From Diospyros lotus (Eukaryota; Streptophyta; Magnoliopsida; Ericales; Ebenaceae): a stretch of 64,000 nucleotides of DNA. Positions within the stretch are counted from its first letter, which is position 1, and every line of letters starts with the position of its first letter. Positions 47,109-59,758 of the stretch are shown here, piece after piece. Made by a program: the position numbers and the translations under genes. Under the pieces are notes generated by a model that made no database searches, was not told the origin of the DNA, and saw nothing but the letters and a program-made list of their open reading frames with translations. Location: NCBI RefSeq assembly GCF_014633365.1, contig NC_068349.1, positions 22,644,753 through 22,708,752 of the forward strand. Direction: 5' to 3'.

Positions 47109-50100
47109 TTTCATCCTCGAAATTCACTTTGCCTTAATCTGTTTCCCAAGATGATCACGTTCTCGGGCTACTCTCTGAATCCCCTGCTCGAGAATCTTGT
47201 AGCCGAACCATTTCTCTGCCTTTACCTCGGGTTATACCCACCTCAAGGCTTCACTTAGGCATTTGATCCTTCGCCTCTCGAGGACATTTACTAATCAAAT
47301 ACCGCTTTGGCCTCTCGCCAAACCGTACCACTGGTCGCTGGTCATGCTTACTGCAATGATATCCATCTCCGAATGGATTTTCTCTGCCTCGAAGCATCGC
47401 TTTGCAGGTTTTCTTCCCATTTCTCCTTTTTTGCATCAACCGAAACAACTCTCACTAATATTGCATTACTGATAAGTCTACCACGATTTTACGCCGATCA
47501 CACACGGCAACGTTTCCAACTGCCAATCACACATGGCCACGATTTTACGCTGGTCCAACCAGCAACGTTTTAGCACTGATCATCAACCGCAATGTTTCCT
47601 TTAGTGCCCACAAGACACTCAGACACCCATTTATCATGGCATACTGCCATTAATCACACACATGCATAGCGTGAGTTGATCCTCATGGCAATCTCTCATT
47701 ACCGATCAACTTATCATGCTAGCACTACATGGGAAGCACCCATTTGGCCCACCCTGCCAACTTCGACCATTTCATACATGGTCTTCTACTTTGACCAGCC
47801 GACCCTCATTTATCGATACGATTACGCATAATCGATATACCTAACACCATGTCAGGTAATTACACATTTCAACCATACGTGCATTACCCGAGTCCAACTC
47901 GAGCTTGACGATGCACGCACCATTACCATCTTACCTCGAGCTTAACCATGCTCGGGCCACAACCTTCTCCCAACCAGGAGTTTCTTGCATAAGCATATAG
48001 GCTCCTCTGGCCTTACTTTCTGGCCGATATTGCACGCTAGTAGGGGTCTCATACCCATACCAGAGAACTCTTCACTGAGCAACTCCTCTTCAATTTTTCA
48101 CCCCATTTTAGATTTCACAATCTTGCCCCATGCTAGGCCTTACTTTGGCTTTTAACCCTACCGTGAGTCAAGGATCCTACCATTTTGCTTAAGGTCGCGG
48201 AACCATTAATCGGCCCTCGTCATCACCCACGGTGCGTGGCACAAGTGATTGGCTTATTATCATTTGCACAATCACTTATTGCATTACACATGTAGGATGA
48301 CTCGTGCCTTTGGTCCGCACCACAACAAGCTAACATGGTTACACCCCCACTCTTGTAGCGATCTTCTAGCCAAATTTACTCGCCCATCTTCAATTTCATT
48401 GGGACTTTTCAAATCTCACTAGAGCCTCGACAGGGCCTCTTACTCTTGAGGCACGAACTTTCAGCAATCCTAAATCAGGTTCATTCTCAATTTGCGATAA
48501 ACAGCTGATTTAAACCATGCATAATGGTTCCCTTTGTCCTCCTCGGCAAGGACAACACTAGAACAGTAACGAATTTTTCCTCCACGGTCGTTGCATCTGA
48601 AATTTCACAGGCACCAGCCTTCATGGCCATTCACACTTGGCTTCAAGGTCTTACCATGCAAAATGGCTACCTTTGATCTTCCTGACATCTTTCCCCTGAC
48701 AGCAATGATGACACCACCATCCCATCTGAAAAAACTCCCTGCTCCATGAATTTCACTAGTCATCGCAACCAGCACGACCCCACTCTTAGGCCGCTTTCTC
48801 ATGTCACTTTGCTATGCTGATAGCAGCTAACTAATTCCCTGAGAGACTTTAGTTTCTCCCGGATTCTGCTTGTACCTTTTGCTTTAACTGGCTCACATCA
48901 CCCAGTGAGCGACCACATTATATTTAATGCCACCACTATCGGTTAGGACAAACTCCTGCCATCGCTTGGCGCCACATCGAGCCACAATCACGACTCCAAG
49001 CCACCTACGCCACCGACTGACTACTTTCACGATGCCACACAACCATGGCCAGCCGCTACTCGTCGCTGCCGGTATCACCGATCGACGCCTTCGGTCGCCA
49101 CCGACTACCCTTAGCCAGTCACCAATCGGCTCCACTAGCTGATTTCCTTTCACAATCGTTAACCTTTAGCCACGAGGTTAAATCTCATTAATTTCCCAAA
49201 CTCCAAGGCATCCCTCTAGCTGTATTACTCACAGCTTCCAGGTGATTTCATCACCTCTACACGATTCCTGGGAACCAATCTCATCTCACAAGCTTTTCTT
49301 TCGAACTCTCATCACCCACTGGCGACATCTTAATTTTTGTTTTCAACTTTCATTTGGCTAACTCGATTATCTCTAGCCGGGTTGCCCGGCTTGCAACCAA
49401 CACAACCTTCCTCCTAGCACTACTCTTGCAATCAACGACTACTGCTTCGATATAAACTCCACCCATTGGAAATCACCTCAACCAATCCTGTGGAACACAC
49501 ACTTCCACTTGATGCCGTAGGACTCCTCTTCCTACTCAGGCACTCACTATTACTCTGGCTTTTCCCGAGTGATCCCTCCTGTTAGAGTTATAGTACCTTA
49601 GACGGTCCATCTAGTGTTGTGGCCCCATGCCCAACTTTTCTTGGGAGAACATCTCAAGTTCTACCTAGGCCACATTTCAACACTACCATCTATAACTCTC
49701 GCTACGGAGTAGCACTCCTTCAAGCGGCACAACTTTGCCTTTACCAACCATCTTTTATCACCTTAGATCTCTTTCTCACAATTCGCCTAGTCTAACCACC
49801 AGGACCCGCTGAACCTTTATATACACGGTCAATCAACAAGGCTTTACGTCACAGTCTTTGAGCCTCACGCTCCCACCATTGCCATCAGGTGCTACCACCT
49901 GGCAACTAATTTTGTGTGATCAACCGGAAATCCATCCAGTGCTACATGAGGATACTTTCTCATTTTCGCATTGACACATCAAGATTAACACTAGACTATG
50001 CACTTGCGAGCCTTCACGGATTTCTAAACCATGCCTTAACCACACGTTCAGCCTACCACAACTCACATCACATGATTAGAGATCCTCATACCTGAAACTT

Positions 50101-52960
50101 TTGCATGCTTCAATAATACCATCTCATGGTTGGCTTCTAACTCATAAGTCTCGCCCTCCACAACACTTACGTAACATTCTAGAGCCATTTACCGACTCCA
50201 CCAATCGACCCATCTTCTTGCATCACGACAAGGTCACACAGGGTCCATCCTCTCAATTTACCATAATCATTTCGGTTAAATTCAACCACAACTGCGTTAG
50301 CATCCTTCAGCAAGGAGCATCGCCGCACATCTTGTTATCATATCACAAGATATCACCCAATCGATTCACAAACCTTCTGTTACCATAACAACAAAAGACA
50401 CTACCAGGATTCTTCAACCCTCACGAAAATTTTAGGTCTGGCCCAAACATAACCTACAGCATACCCCAAGTCTTCGGCGTCTAACCGTCTCCACCGCAAA
50501 CAGGTTACTCCACATAGAGGGCTGCAGTCCCTCCCGTGAACTAACCGTCTATATCCAGTGGTCCTTAGCATTAGACCCGTCAACCGTAGGAATCAACTGT
50601 AGCGTTATTCCCATGCTAGACCCGTTTCTTTTTCCCGGGTTTCCTTCTCAAACATCCCGAGACGCTAAACCACCTCAACACTACTTATTACTTGCAGCTA
50701 AGTTGCGGAACTGACTACAGCTTTCGTCACCCTTACCGTGCATCTCACAAATCTTTAGCCCCTGACCACCTGCATAATCACTGTGTTGCCCTGTGCTTTA
50801 GGGGAGCCAACACCTGGTCATCATTACTATGTCACTCCCATACACTGGCCCAACATTGGTTCCTCATCGTGTTGCCCTATGCTTCGGAGAGTCAACACCC
50901 AATCATTATTACCGTGTTACTCCCTTACACTGGCCCAACAACAGTTTCCAACAGCATGGCTCAGGTCCCACTCTAATCTATTTCGCACCCCGTAATGTGA
51001 CTTTCAGCCTTCCAGTCACACCTCTGATATCAAACCTGGCATGACTACCTCGCCACGCTTGTAGCCACTATCCTTACCAGGCTTCCTACTCAGCAAAATC
51101 TATCGGATCATTACCGCGTTCCACGATTCTTCCTTAGGACTACCCTAGATGTCCTATCCCTTGCAGGAGATTCTCGATCTCACCTGATCAAATTTCCTAA
51201 GGTGTTGCTCCAGCTCTTTGGGATCTGACTGTCACCGGCAGTTCACTAAATTGCTCAGGCCCATGGGCCACTTGCCCTCAACACGAGCCAACTCATTAGT
51301 CCTCTGCCACACGGTCCATAGCATCAAATCCGTCACTGTGAGCCTTGCACCCGTAGCATTGAAGAAACTTAAAGCCTCCCGAGCTACGATGGTTCCACCA
51401 CCCTCGACCAAAACCATCTTACTTGGTTATCCTTGCCTTGATAACCTCAAGCTCATACCATGAGCCTCGCTTCTTCAGACCCTACATATCTTACCGCTTA
51501 CGAGACTCTCAAACCACTTTTCCTCTTGAGGCCTCATGATCTTACTCCACGAGATCATACCTCAAGCTCCTGCACCCATAACCATAGAGCACCTACCATT
51601 ACTTTCCAAGTAAATCGAGACCTCTCATCTCTCCTTGCACACCCACAGTGCATTTAGTCACGACGCTCGGCCTGGCCTTCCATAACTTGGAATTTACAAT
51701 TCGGGGCCTCCACATTGCTCACCATGCCCTTGTCACTTGGCATCCGAAGTTGGCATTTCCATTGCGCGCATAGCCTATGGATGTCCTGTTGCCACACACT
51801 CATCACCCTCGGACCACACACACCCGTTCATACCCTTCATTGGGTGACCTCCGCGTCTCCCATCAAGGGTCTCAAGACCTTAGGCGTCATCACGACCCCA
51901 GGCATCATAATGAGGGTCTATTCATCTCTCATCTCCAAACCTTAGGCGTCCCACCAGACCCCAAGCGTCATAATGAGAGTTATGATTGGCCCCTCATCCA
52001 TCAATCACATGAACGGTCATTTGGCTCTTCACAACTAGACTTCTAACCCCATGGCTTTTACACGCATATCAACGCATGCTCAACTCCTTAATCCTGAATC
52101 TGGATTCCCCAAGATTCCAGCTCGACTCACTTGGGACTTCCATCACATGCAAACACCAGCTAGGGTCCTCTTGCCACACGCCTATCATTCCCAAGGATAG
52201 ACCTCGTCTCATCATGAAATCAATTAGGGTCCACTCATGCCTTAGGCACATCCCCGCCGGGATCATCATAACAATACGATCACATCGCCTGATGTCAAAC
52301 CCTTTCCTTGAGCCTCGAGCTAACTCTCACTATAGCTCACTTTATCTCAAGCGCACAGGCCTTATAGCACCACTTCCAAGGGATAACTCTATTCCCTCGA
52401 ACATGCTCGGCGTATCCCTGGCATAGGGACGCTCCGCTAATCCCCTCTCGGATTAGTCATGCTTCGGCTTCGTGTCCCCACACGAGCCTCAACACTTCGA
52501 TCTCAAGGAATTCCCATCCTTAAAACACTACACCATACACTCGAATTCCAATATTCAGGGTTTCCTGACACTAACACCCACACTTGGGTTTTTGGTTCTT
52601 CTTTGCTCAACCCGTATACCTCTCACAGGTATATCATCTCAATCCAGGGTATTTTCTCATCCCTAGAACAGGGATATCCAAACATACCATTGCAGGCCTC
52701 AATGACTTGACCTAATCCCTTAGGGTCTTCGGTCCACATGTCCAACTTTCAAGGTTATCGAACCAACCGTACATTGAAATCTCAAAATTTCAAATCAATT
52801 GTTCTCGACCCCAACTCAGCAGTTAAGACATTTCGACTTACATCCAAATTCATACCAGACATCATCAACTCATTACTCTGGCAATCGCTCACATCAATCA
52901 CTTAACCGACCACACTTAACACTCAAGCACGCTAGCCTTCCCCACTCATATAGCTAGTCA
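47109..52960 (-). mobile_element. Interior of family-B element B1 (non-coding)
   Basis: About 5.9 kb between polypurine tract and PBS. No reading frame on either strand exceeds about 120 codons, and none shows gag, protease, RT, RNase H, integrase or chromodomain motifs. It contains local duplications, for example an 86-bp tandem pair at 50783-50868 and 50869-50955 (GTGTTGCCCTRTGCTT). Repeated phrases on CACGATTTTACGC occur at 47480-47580. The B2 interior shares much of the sequence, so the lack of coding capacity is a property of the family. I read it as a LARD-like non-autonomous element. Confidence 0.75.
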
Positions 52961-52973
52961 TGCTCTGATACCA
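52961..52973 (-). promoter_or_regulatory. Primer-binding site of B1
   Basis: TGGTATCAGAGCA on the minus strand, 2 bp from the 5' LTR at 52976, matching initiator tRNA-Met. Confidence 0.9.
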
Positions 52974-52975
52974 AC

Positions 52976-55649
52976 TATAACGACCCGCTCCCACTTACGG
53001 GCACCACCGGTAAATAATCGACCGGATTACTCACTCGACAAACCACAACTGAAGGGTTGGACTATGTTTCAATAGGAAACGCCCTAGGTGGGAACTAGGT
53101 TTCGTCCTTCCCTTCGCTCCACTCAGGAATTGGTCCCAACTCAAACAAGAAAAATCCAGCGGACCAAGACCCAAAACCCGAGTAAGCTTCACCTCCCTTC
53201 AGCTCGCCCCATAACAAGCCAGAGGTGACCCAGGCACAGAGCTAGCATACAAACACGTCGCTGAGTATTGGGGATTTATGAGAACATACCTTGCTGATCT
53301 TTACTCTATCTGAAACTCGGCTTCTCTAACTAAGCCATATACCACGAACAATCTCACAATCATTTATCACACTACGATGATTTCAACAATTAAATACATC
53401 TAGTGCTCAATATCGTTTACATTCAAACCCATGAATACATATAAAAGAATACGGAGATTACATAACAACACATCTCTGGCAACAAGCTAATTGCCACAAC
53501 AGCCTCCCGGCACCATCCCTGCTTGCATCTGGACTTGCATCATCTACACATGAGGTAAAACCTCATGAGTCACAAAGACTCAATAAGGGTGCAATGCATG
53601 TAAATATGAATATAATCATGTTTATGTATGCCAAATGCATGCAAATGAGGCTAGGCTCACACATCCTCACAACCCACTAAGGTTTGAGCATCAACCTATC
53701 AGCCCCTACCACACTAGTCCTCCATATGGCCATTAGTCCACTAGGTCTTGCATCACACAAGATATAACCACTACATGCCAATGCAACATAAAAATATTAT
53801 CAGACATATTTACCAACTTGCAAAGCCACCTCCACATGGGGCTATCCCTTACCTGGCTCGAAGCCTCATCTCTGTTTCGGCATGAACTCTAGCCCGAACT
53901 CCGAGCTCTTCTAGGATCACCGTCTACCAGGCCGAACCTAGAAGCAAACACACACACAAACTCAACTCCATTAACATCCGGCATTAAACCAATGCCCTCA
54001 ACTTCGCCCCACACCGCAAAACCATCCATCAACAAATTTCAAATCAACCCCACCGAGGGTTCAATCCAACCAATACAACACAATTCATTATCTCACATAA
54101 TGAAAATAACTGGAAAATAATTAAATTAATTTACCTCAACTAATTTGAAGGAGAAAACCGATCAGACACCCACACCGGCGTTTGCTCCCGAGCTGCCACT
54201 TGCGCCCAAAACCCCATTTTTGAGCTTCCGACACGCTCCTCAAGCCCCAAAATAATTTCTAGAATTTTTCTAAAATTTTCTGGAATTTATTTCTATTTTT
54301 CCCAAATTTTCCTTTCTTTTCTTTTATTTTCTTTCTTTTCTTTTCTTTTCTTTCTCTTCTCCCCTGATTCTTTCTCCCGCGCGAGGCCACTGTTCAAGCT
54401 TCTTCTTCCTCGCACGGCTGCCCTTCCTTCTTCCTCAATGCCGACCAACCCTCAGGGCCTCCATCGCTCGTGGCCACGCCCAGCCCCGCTGTCGGAAGCC
54501 CCAGCACCGCCGCACGGAGTCGCCACCATCGCGAGCCACCGCCCTGCGCGCTGGACCTCCAGCATTTCGCCATGGCCGCAGCTGCCAGCTGCTCCAGTGC
54601 CTTCGGTCGACGCCGTCGACGCCTCTACCATCGCAGCAACCAACCACGGCCGCTTCGAGCTTCGGCCGCACCCCACCTCTAGCTCTACCGCTCCAGCTTT
54701 GCTCGGCCTCACTCGTTGCTGCCTTTTTCTGCAACCCATCGGCAATGGAAACTTCCGCTGTTGGCTGCTGTAACTGGCCACCACCGCGGCCTTCAACATT
54801 GTCTCCACCATCATCGGCTTCCTCTATGGCTGCTGATCACCACGGAAACCATGCGAGCCGCCGCTGCCATTGGCCACCCCTCCGAGCACCAGTCCTGCGG
54901 CCATGGCTGCCACCATCACTCTCTCGATCTCTCTCTCCCTCTCATGCTCACTCTCTCGGCCATGCTCTCCCCCTTGGCCATGAGCTCTCACTCTCCTCTG
55001 CTCTCTCTGTGATTTGGCCATTTCAAAATATCAGAGGTGCTTACTAGGAAGCTTCAAGGAAGCTTCCTCACTCGGCCATATATATGTATATATATAATAT
55101 ACACATTAATCCTCAATTACTCCAAAATTCCACTTAGGGATTTCTATAATTGCACTTAGCCCCCTTCAATCTTTAATTTAATAGATATCAAGCCCCATTG
55201 AAGCTTAATTTCTCCAAAATTAAAAATTGGCTTTTACTCAGAAATACTGATTTCCGTCCCTGCGCCTGCACGGGATCTTTATTCGACCTGAAAGCACTTA
55301 AGGGTTGCCTTACTCAGAAAATCGAACCACCCCTAGGGTCCCCTCAGCTTCCAGGAGGTCCCCTCCGACTATTCGGTATTGGCACCCACTCGGGCTTATA
55401 TAGAATTTATTCCGAAATTTATTCCCGATCGAACTGCTTCCAACGTCATTATCCTCATCTCGAGACGCTCACCAATCCCTTACCTTCTTCCCTGGACATC
55501 CAAGTCCCGAGGCACTCCCAGTTGCCAATTCGATAATTTTATTAATTAATTTCTCGATATTGACCCTTGGGCTTCCCGGACCACCCGAGCACCTGACAAA
55601 ATAATCAAAAATTACTTATTTTCAACACCATGTAATACAGCGTATTACA
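52976..55649 (-). mobile_element. 5' LTR of family-B element B1 (complete)
   Basis: The reference copy of family B, 2,674 bp. Plus-strand ends are TATAACGACCCGCTCCC (TG changed to TA) and TGTAATACAGCGTATTACA. A run of TATATATA-like sequence at 55078-55105 is the likely promoter on the minus strand. That would put about 2.1 kb of the LTR, including the GC-rich zone 54360-54960, downstream of transcription start. The GC-rich ORFs (for example 54438-54814 on both strands) show no known domain. The LTR sits in the interior of element A3. Confidence 0.88.
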
Positions 55650-56082
55650 TACCTCTCCAAAGCATCTACTCTTCTTTGCTCGGACTACAACTCCAAAATT
55701 CACCTAGCTGTTCCTTCTTGGACCCTCTTGATCCTATCGATCCAACTTTCACCGAGGTCAACCCTAGCATCTCCTTGCTCTCCCACACCACTTCTTGGGT
55801 GGGGGTTGGTGTTTCTTTCTTCACCATTGCCTCTCTCGCGCTACTTCTTGTTATATTCACCATCTTGAAAGAAGACAACGCAAATTATCATCATTTATAT
55901 TTCTATTAAATCACCAAGGCATGGCACAATTAAAATCAAGTAAGAAACTAGAGTATGCCACTAAATATCTTAAAAATCTTGACCTGATTCCCAAAATTTA
56001 CAGTGGTCTTGCTTATCTAGCCACACAAAATTTTCTAATCACCTAGCAAGCTCATCCCACATGCAAACCTTTCCTTAGGTTT
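55650..56082 (-). pseudogene. A3 interior: leader and possible gag start
   Basis: Lies between the A3 primer-binding site and the B1 insertion. On the minus strand a 70-codon frame (55666-55878) includes MVNITRSSAREAMVKKETP, the kind of short basic start seen in chromovirus gag. It stops near the B1 junction. The assignment to gag rests on position and this short similarity only. Confidence 0.4.
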
Positions 56083-56094
56083 GCTTTGATACCA
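56083..56094 (-). promoter_or_regulatory. Primer-binding site of A3
   Basis: TGGTATCAAAGC on the minus strand (one change from the tRNA-iMet site), 2 bp from the LTR start at 56097. Confidence 0.8.
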
Positions 56095-56096
56095 AC

Positions 56097-56802
56097 TACA
56101 ACACCCCTAATTTTTTAGGAGTTTTATAACTTAGGAATTTTGAGAATATATATTTTTTTACACTACATCCACTGATGCACAACATACAATTCACAAAAAT
56201 CCCAATTTCATCTTCTCAGCCTATCAAACCCAATAATCAAATAGTTAAGACATGTGATATTATTACAAATGCAGAAGCTAGATCGAACCTGATATGGTAC
56301 ATAACCATAACTATTTATTATCATATAAGGAATCATTTAAGATGTCTACAAAATGTATTACATGGACATCACCTCTTGTAAGCATTAACTAAACGTTTTA
56401 AACATGATAGAAAAATATACTAAGGTTTGCATCAATTAAATTTCTCATACATGCTTAAAGATATGCTAAAACATGCTACAAACAGCAAAATGAGCTTATT
56501 CTTTAACTATCTCTTTTCCCTTAGAATCGTTTGTCAAACCAGGAACGTTTGAATATTCTAGGGACACAGTCCAATCAGAAGATGAATCTTCTAGTGAGAA
56601 TTTCAAAATAGTTTATATATTTGCATGAATAGGTATAAAATGTATGAGAAAACAACGAGGACTATTCCAAAGTGCCTCATGAATATAGCAGCCTCCTTCA
56701 ACGAGAGCTTTCTCAACGACGCATGCATAGCGCCTCTTGGGAGGTTCCTAACCATGTCACCTCGACCCAACCTTGTAGACCTCATGCAAAACACCACACC
56801 TG
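56097..56802 (-). mobile_element. Family-A 5' LTR (A3), truncated
   Basis: The plus strand starts TACAACACCCCTAATTTTTT and follows 4247-4940 of the A1 LTR closely. Homology stops at CACACCTG (56802), so the promoter-bearing part is gone. Confidence 0.8.
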
Positions 56803-57303
56803 TCTCAACAAGGTAGGCCCGTATCATAGTCTAGGTTGCAGTCTATGAGAAAGGACATGTAAGTAGGTCATGCCTTGTGTAACAGCATGGGACCCGAATC
56901 ATTATTGAGATTTAAGACTTACATAGGTAAAGAATCCCTGGAGGTTTGACAATGATTGAGAATGGGGACTAGATCACCCAATAAGGAGCCTTGTTAAATC
57001 TGTCTTAATATTAAGAAAAATGAATACCTCATTTGTTTTGACGAAGATATCATTTTCCAAATAAGGGGGAAAGAGAAAAGTATCATTTACATAAGAGAGC
57101 ATTTGTACTAGAATAGAAAGGTCAAGTGGTACTAGATTGGGGTACCATGGGTGACATAAGTACCTACACGCTCTAGCTAGTGGTACGGTTATGGATTGTT
57201 GTCTTTATGGTTATGTGAATATTGAGATATGTATAATGAATTGAAATGGAACGGGGATTTTGTGTGAAACAATCTCAACACGATTGGAAGATATGTGTTA
57301 TGT
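56803..57303. other. Unassigned sequence
   Basis: No ORF, repeat or terminus recognised between the truncated A3 LTR and the next LTR start. Confidence 0.5.
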
Positions 57304-58400
57304 GTAACATCCCTAATTTTGGAAATAATTAATTTAATTAATTTATGGATTTTAAGGTGATTTATTGAGTTATGTGTGGTTTTGAGAAAATTAATGGAAA
57401 ACAATAAGACATTAACAAGCACCTTGAGACGAGATTTATGATGTTGAAAGAAATTAAAATGGGGATAGTTTTTGGTACAATTGTGATGTAGTCTGAAAAA
57501 ATGAATGATAGTGAACGACTTTCAAAAAGTCAATGAAATTCTGAGGGGGCTCTGATTTTATGTAAAGATCAACCCTAAAGTGGTTTCAGAATAAAACAAA
57601 GGTCATGTGAGGACATTAGGGTAAAAACGTACTTATTGAGTAAACCTTGAGTTATTAATCTTAGAATTTCGGTATTTTAATCTTAAAAAAATTGATGTTT
57701 GAGGATGTAATTGTAATGTGCAAAGGTTGAAGAGAGAGTATGAATATAATTTATGGATTTATATGTAGTTTTTATTATATAATAAATTATATATGTATAA
57801 AATATATATGTGTGTGTGTGTGTGCGCGCGCGTGCGTGTGCAGTGAGGCATATGTTATATGGGTGTGCAGATAAGCTTTATAACATGTATATATACGCGT
57901 GGCCAAGTCTGTGGGTGAAATCAGTGGGTGCACTTGAGGAGTATTATATAATATACTATATAATGCATAGATATATATAAAATTTTGTGCGTGTTGGCTA
58001 AGCTTTTGAGAAGCTTCATAGCCGAGAATTGCTCTAAATATAATATGTATATGTATGGAGTGGTGGCCAAGGCAATTGAGGCTATAAATAGGAAAGGAAT
58101 GGAGGTGTGCTCGGCCGTGAAATTGCAAAGGAAAAGCAGAAAATGAGACTCAACAGTGAGGTAAGAATATTAGGGAGTTTTGATTTATTTTGATTAATTA
58201 ATTTATTTTAATTAGTTAATTAATTAGTTAGCTAAATTAATTAGTAAATTTAGACTGTGACTATTTAGCTTTATAACCGTGATAATGGTATTGCGGGTAT
58301 GCTATCGGTTTATACAACAAAACAGGGTTAGTCACCAAACGCCAAATAAATTAAGGTAAGGGTTAATATGCTTTGTGTGTAAATTGATATTTTACTCTTA
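57304..58400 (+). mobile_element. Chromovirus-type LTR E, 5' part
   Basis: Starts TGTAACATCCCTAATTTT. It has the conserved LTR module (CTTGAGACGAGATTTATGATG at 57422-57443) and a TATAAATA box at 58083-58090. Both fit plus orientation and the order seen in A2. The right end is not found and is probably cut by the copia LTR. The boundary near 58400 is approximate. Confidence 0.55.
57802..57842. repeat. 41-bp perfect purine-pyrimidine alternation
   Basis: (AT)n, then (GT)n, then (GC)n, then GTGCGTGTGCA, without a break in alternation. Confidence 0.95.
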
Positions 58401-58642
58401 GTAATGAAATGGTTTTGATAAATGACTATATGAAAATCAATTTATACTATGAGGATTATATGAATGAGAAAATGAATTTTTAAGTATATAAGTTTGGAAG
58501 CAAGATATGAAAATCTATATGAATGATAAAGGGCTATAAGTTTTGAGAATGATTTGTTTCAAAATAAACTTTTGAAGATCTCAACTTTCTTTCAAAAAGA
58601 TCAAAATGAGGATTTGTTAAAGTTTTCTATGTTTTCAAAAGG

Positions 58643-58999
58643 ATAGTCGACTATGTGTTTCATTCAGTTGACTATGCTTTAGAATAGTCGACTATGCTAT
58701 TAAGGATAGTCGACTATGTATAAGGATAGTCGACTATGCTGGTTTGATCTGTCGACTATGTGAGGCATCTGTCAACTATTTCTTAATCTGTCAACTATCA
58801 AGTAAGGATAGTCGACTATGGCTTTTCATCTGTCGATTATTTTTGTTCTGTAAATTCAAAATTTTCTTCACATTTTCACATATGTCGACTATACACTTGT
58901 ATCTGTCGACTATGGGATTTGTGTATTAAAAGATAGTCGACTATGCTTAGCTTTATTTGATAAAATAGTCGACTAACCTATTTTCTCTGTCGACTATGT
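58643..58999. repeat. Array of 15 GTCGACTAT motifs
   Basis: Irregularly spaced copies, 16-50 bp apart. Many are ATAGTCGACTAT (a 12-bp palindrome, usually after GG or AA), and others are ATCTGTCGACTATG. Four are altered at one base (GTCAAC, GTTGAC or GTCGAT). They lie in U3, upstream of the TATA box. Confidence 0.95.
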
Positions 59000-59094
59000 G
59001 TTTCACAGAAACTTATAACGGCTAGTTTTTTGCACATTAAATGCTCGCCCAACCACCCACAACGGTCCAAATTTTAAACTTGCCCACCATCAAC

Positions 59095-59102
59095 TATAAA
59101 TA
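59095..59102 (+). promoter_or_regulatory. TATA box of the SIRE-like LTR
   Basis: TATAAATA in CAACTATAAATAGG, about 100 bp after the GTCGAC array and about 590 bp before the LTR end. Confidence 0.65.
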
Positions 59103-59692
59103 GGTGGTTGAAGACGCATTGAAGGCTGTTGAATCTGATTGAATATCAAAAACAACCGTGCCTTCACTGTTACATCGAGCGTTTATTATTTCTCTCTGTA
59201 TTTCCATTTAAGAGGCTTTGATATCTTATTGTTCTATTCTTTTAAGCCTCGATCATTTATTTAAAGAGAGATAGCTTGTAACTAAGAGTTGTACTCTTAG
59301 AATCTCTACTTCATCTCTTGTATTTGTCCTAGCAGTAGCTAGAGGGTCCATTAAATTGGAAGGTTGTACACTGCCTAGTCAAGGACTAGAGGACCTGCTT
59401 GTATTGAGTAGGGGGTTTGATAGTGATATTGATTTTAAAAATCCTTAGTGGATAGCTAAGGTAGTGGACTAAGCTTGAAAGGCTGAACCACTATAAATCT
59501 GTGTCTTCACTGCTTCTCATCATTTCCTTTTTATTTTTGCATCCTTGCTCTATTGACTTTGTTTGCTCATTGATAAGTTTTTTATTCTTCACCTTACGAA
59601 AGTATTTTTGCTTCTCAAAAGACATTTAAATTTTAATTATACCAATTCACCCCCCCTCTTGGTGAGTGCCATATCATTTCAATTCTATCAAT

Positions 59693-59704
59693 TGGTATCA
59701 AAGC
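59693..59704 (+). promoter_or_regulatory. Primer-binding site of the SIRE-like element
   Basis: TGGTATCAAAGC two bases after the LTR end (tRNA-iMet type). Confidence 0.85.
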
Positions 59705-59758
59705 ATGGTTCCCATTGTTTTCAATTAGGTCTAACAACCTAGGGTCAAGATCCATATA

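Larger units (their letters stand above)
58560..59690 (+). mobile_element. 5' LTR of a SIRE/Maximus-like copia element
   Basis: Ends ...CAATTCTATCA at 59690, directly before the PBS. TATAAATA is at 59095-59102. Shortly before the end comes the TTCACCCCCCCTCTTGGTG stretch usual for this group. The start is not fixed because the partner LTR is outside the window. It lies somewhere between about 58400 and 58640. Confidence 0.7.

Noticed and set aside
47109..52960. Several 60-95-codon ORFs in the B1 interior as small genes
   Set aside because: None is recognisable or visibly kept in the homologous B2 interior, and no initiation or domain evidence supports them.
54435..55047. Six overlapping ORFs (up to 120 codons) on both strands
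   Set aside because: Same GC-rich LTR zone. Open in both strands and no recognisable protein, so not called as genes.
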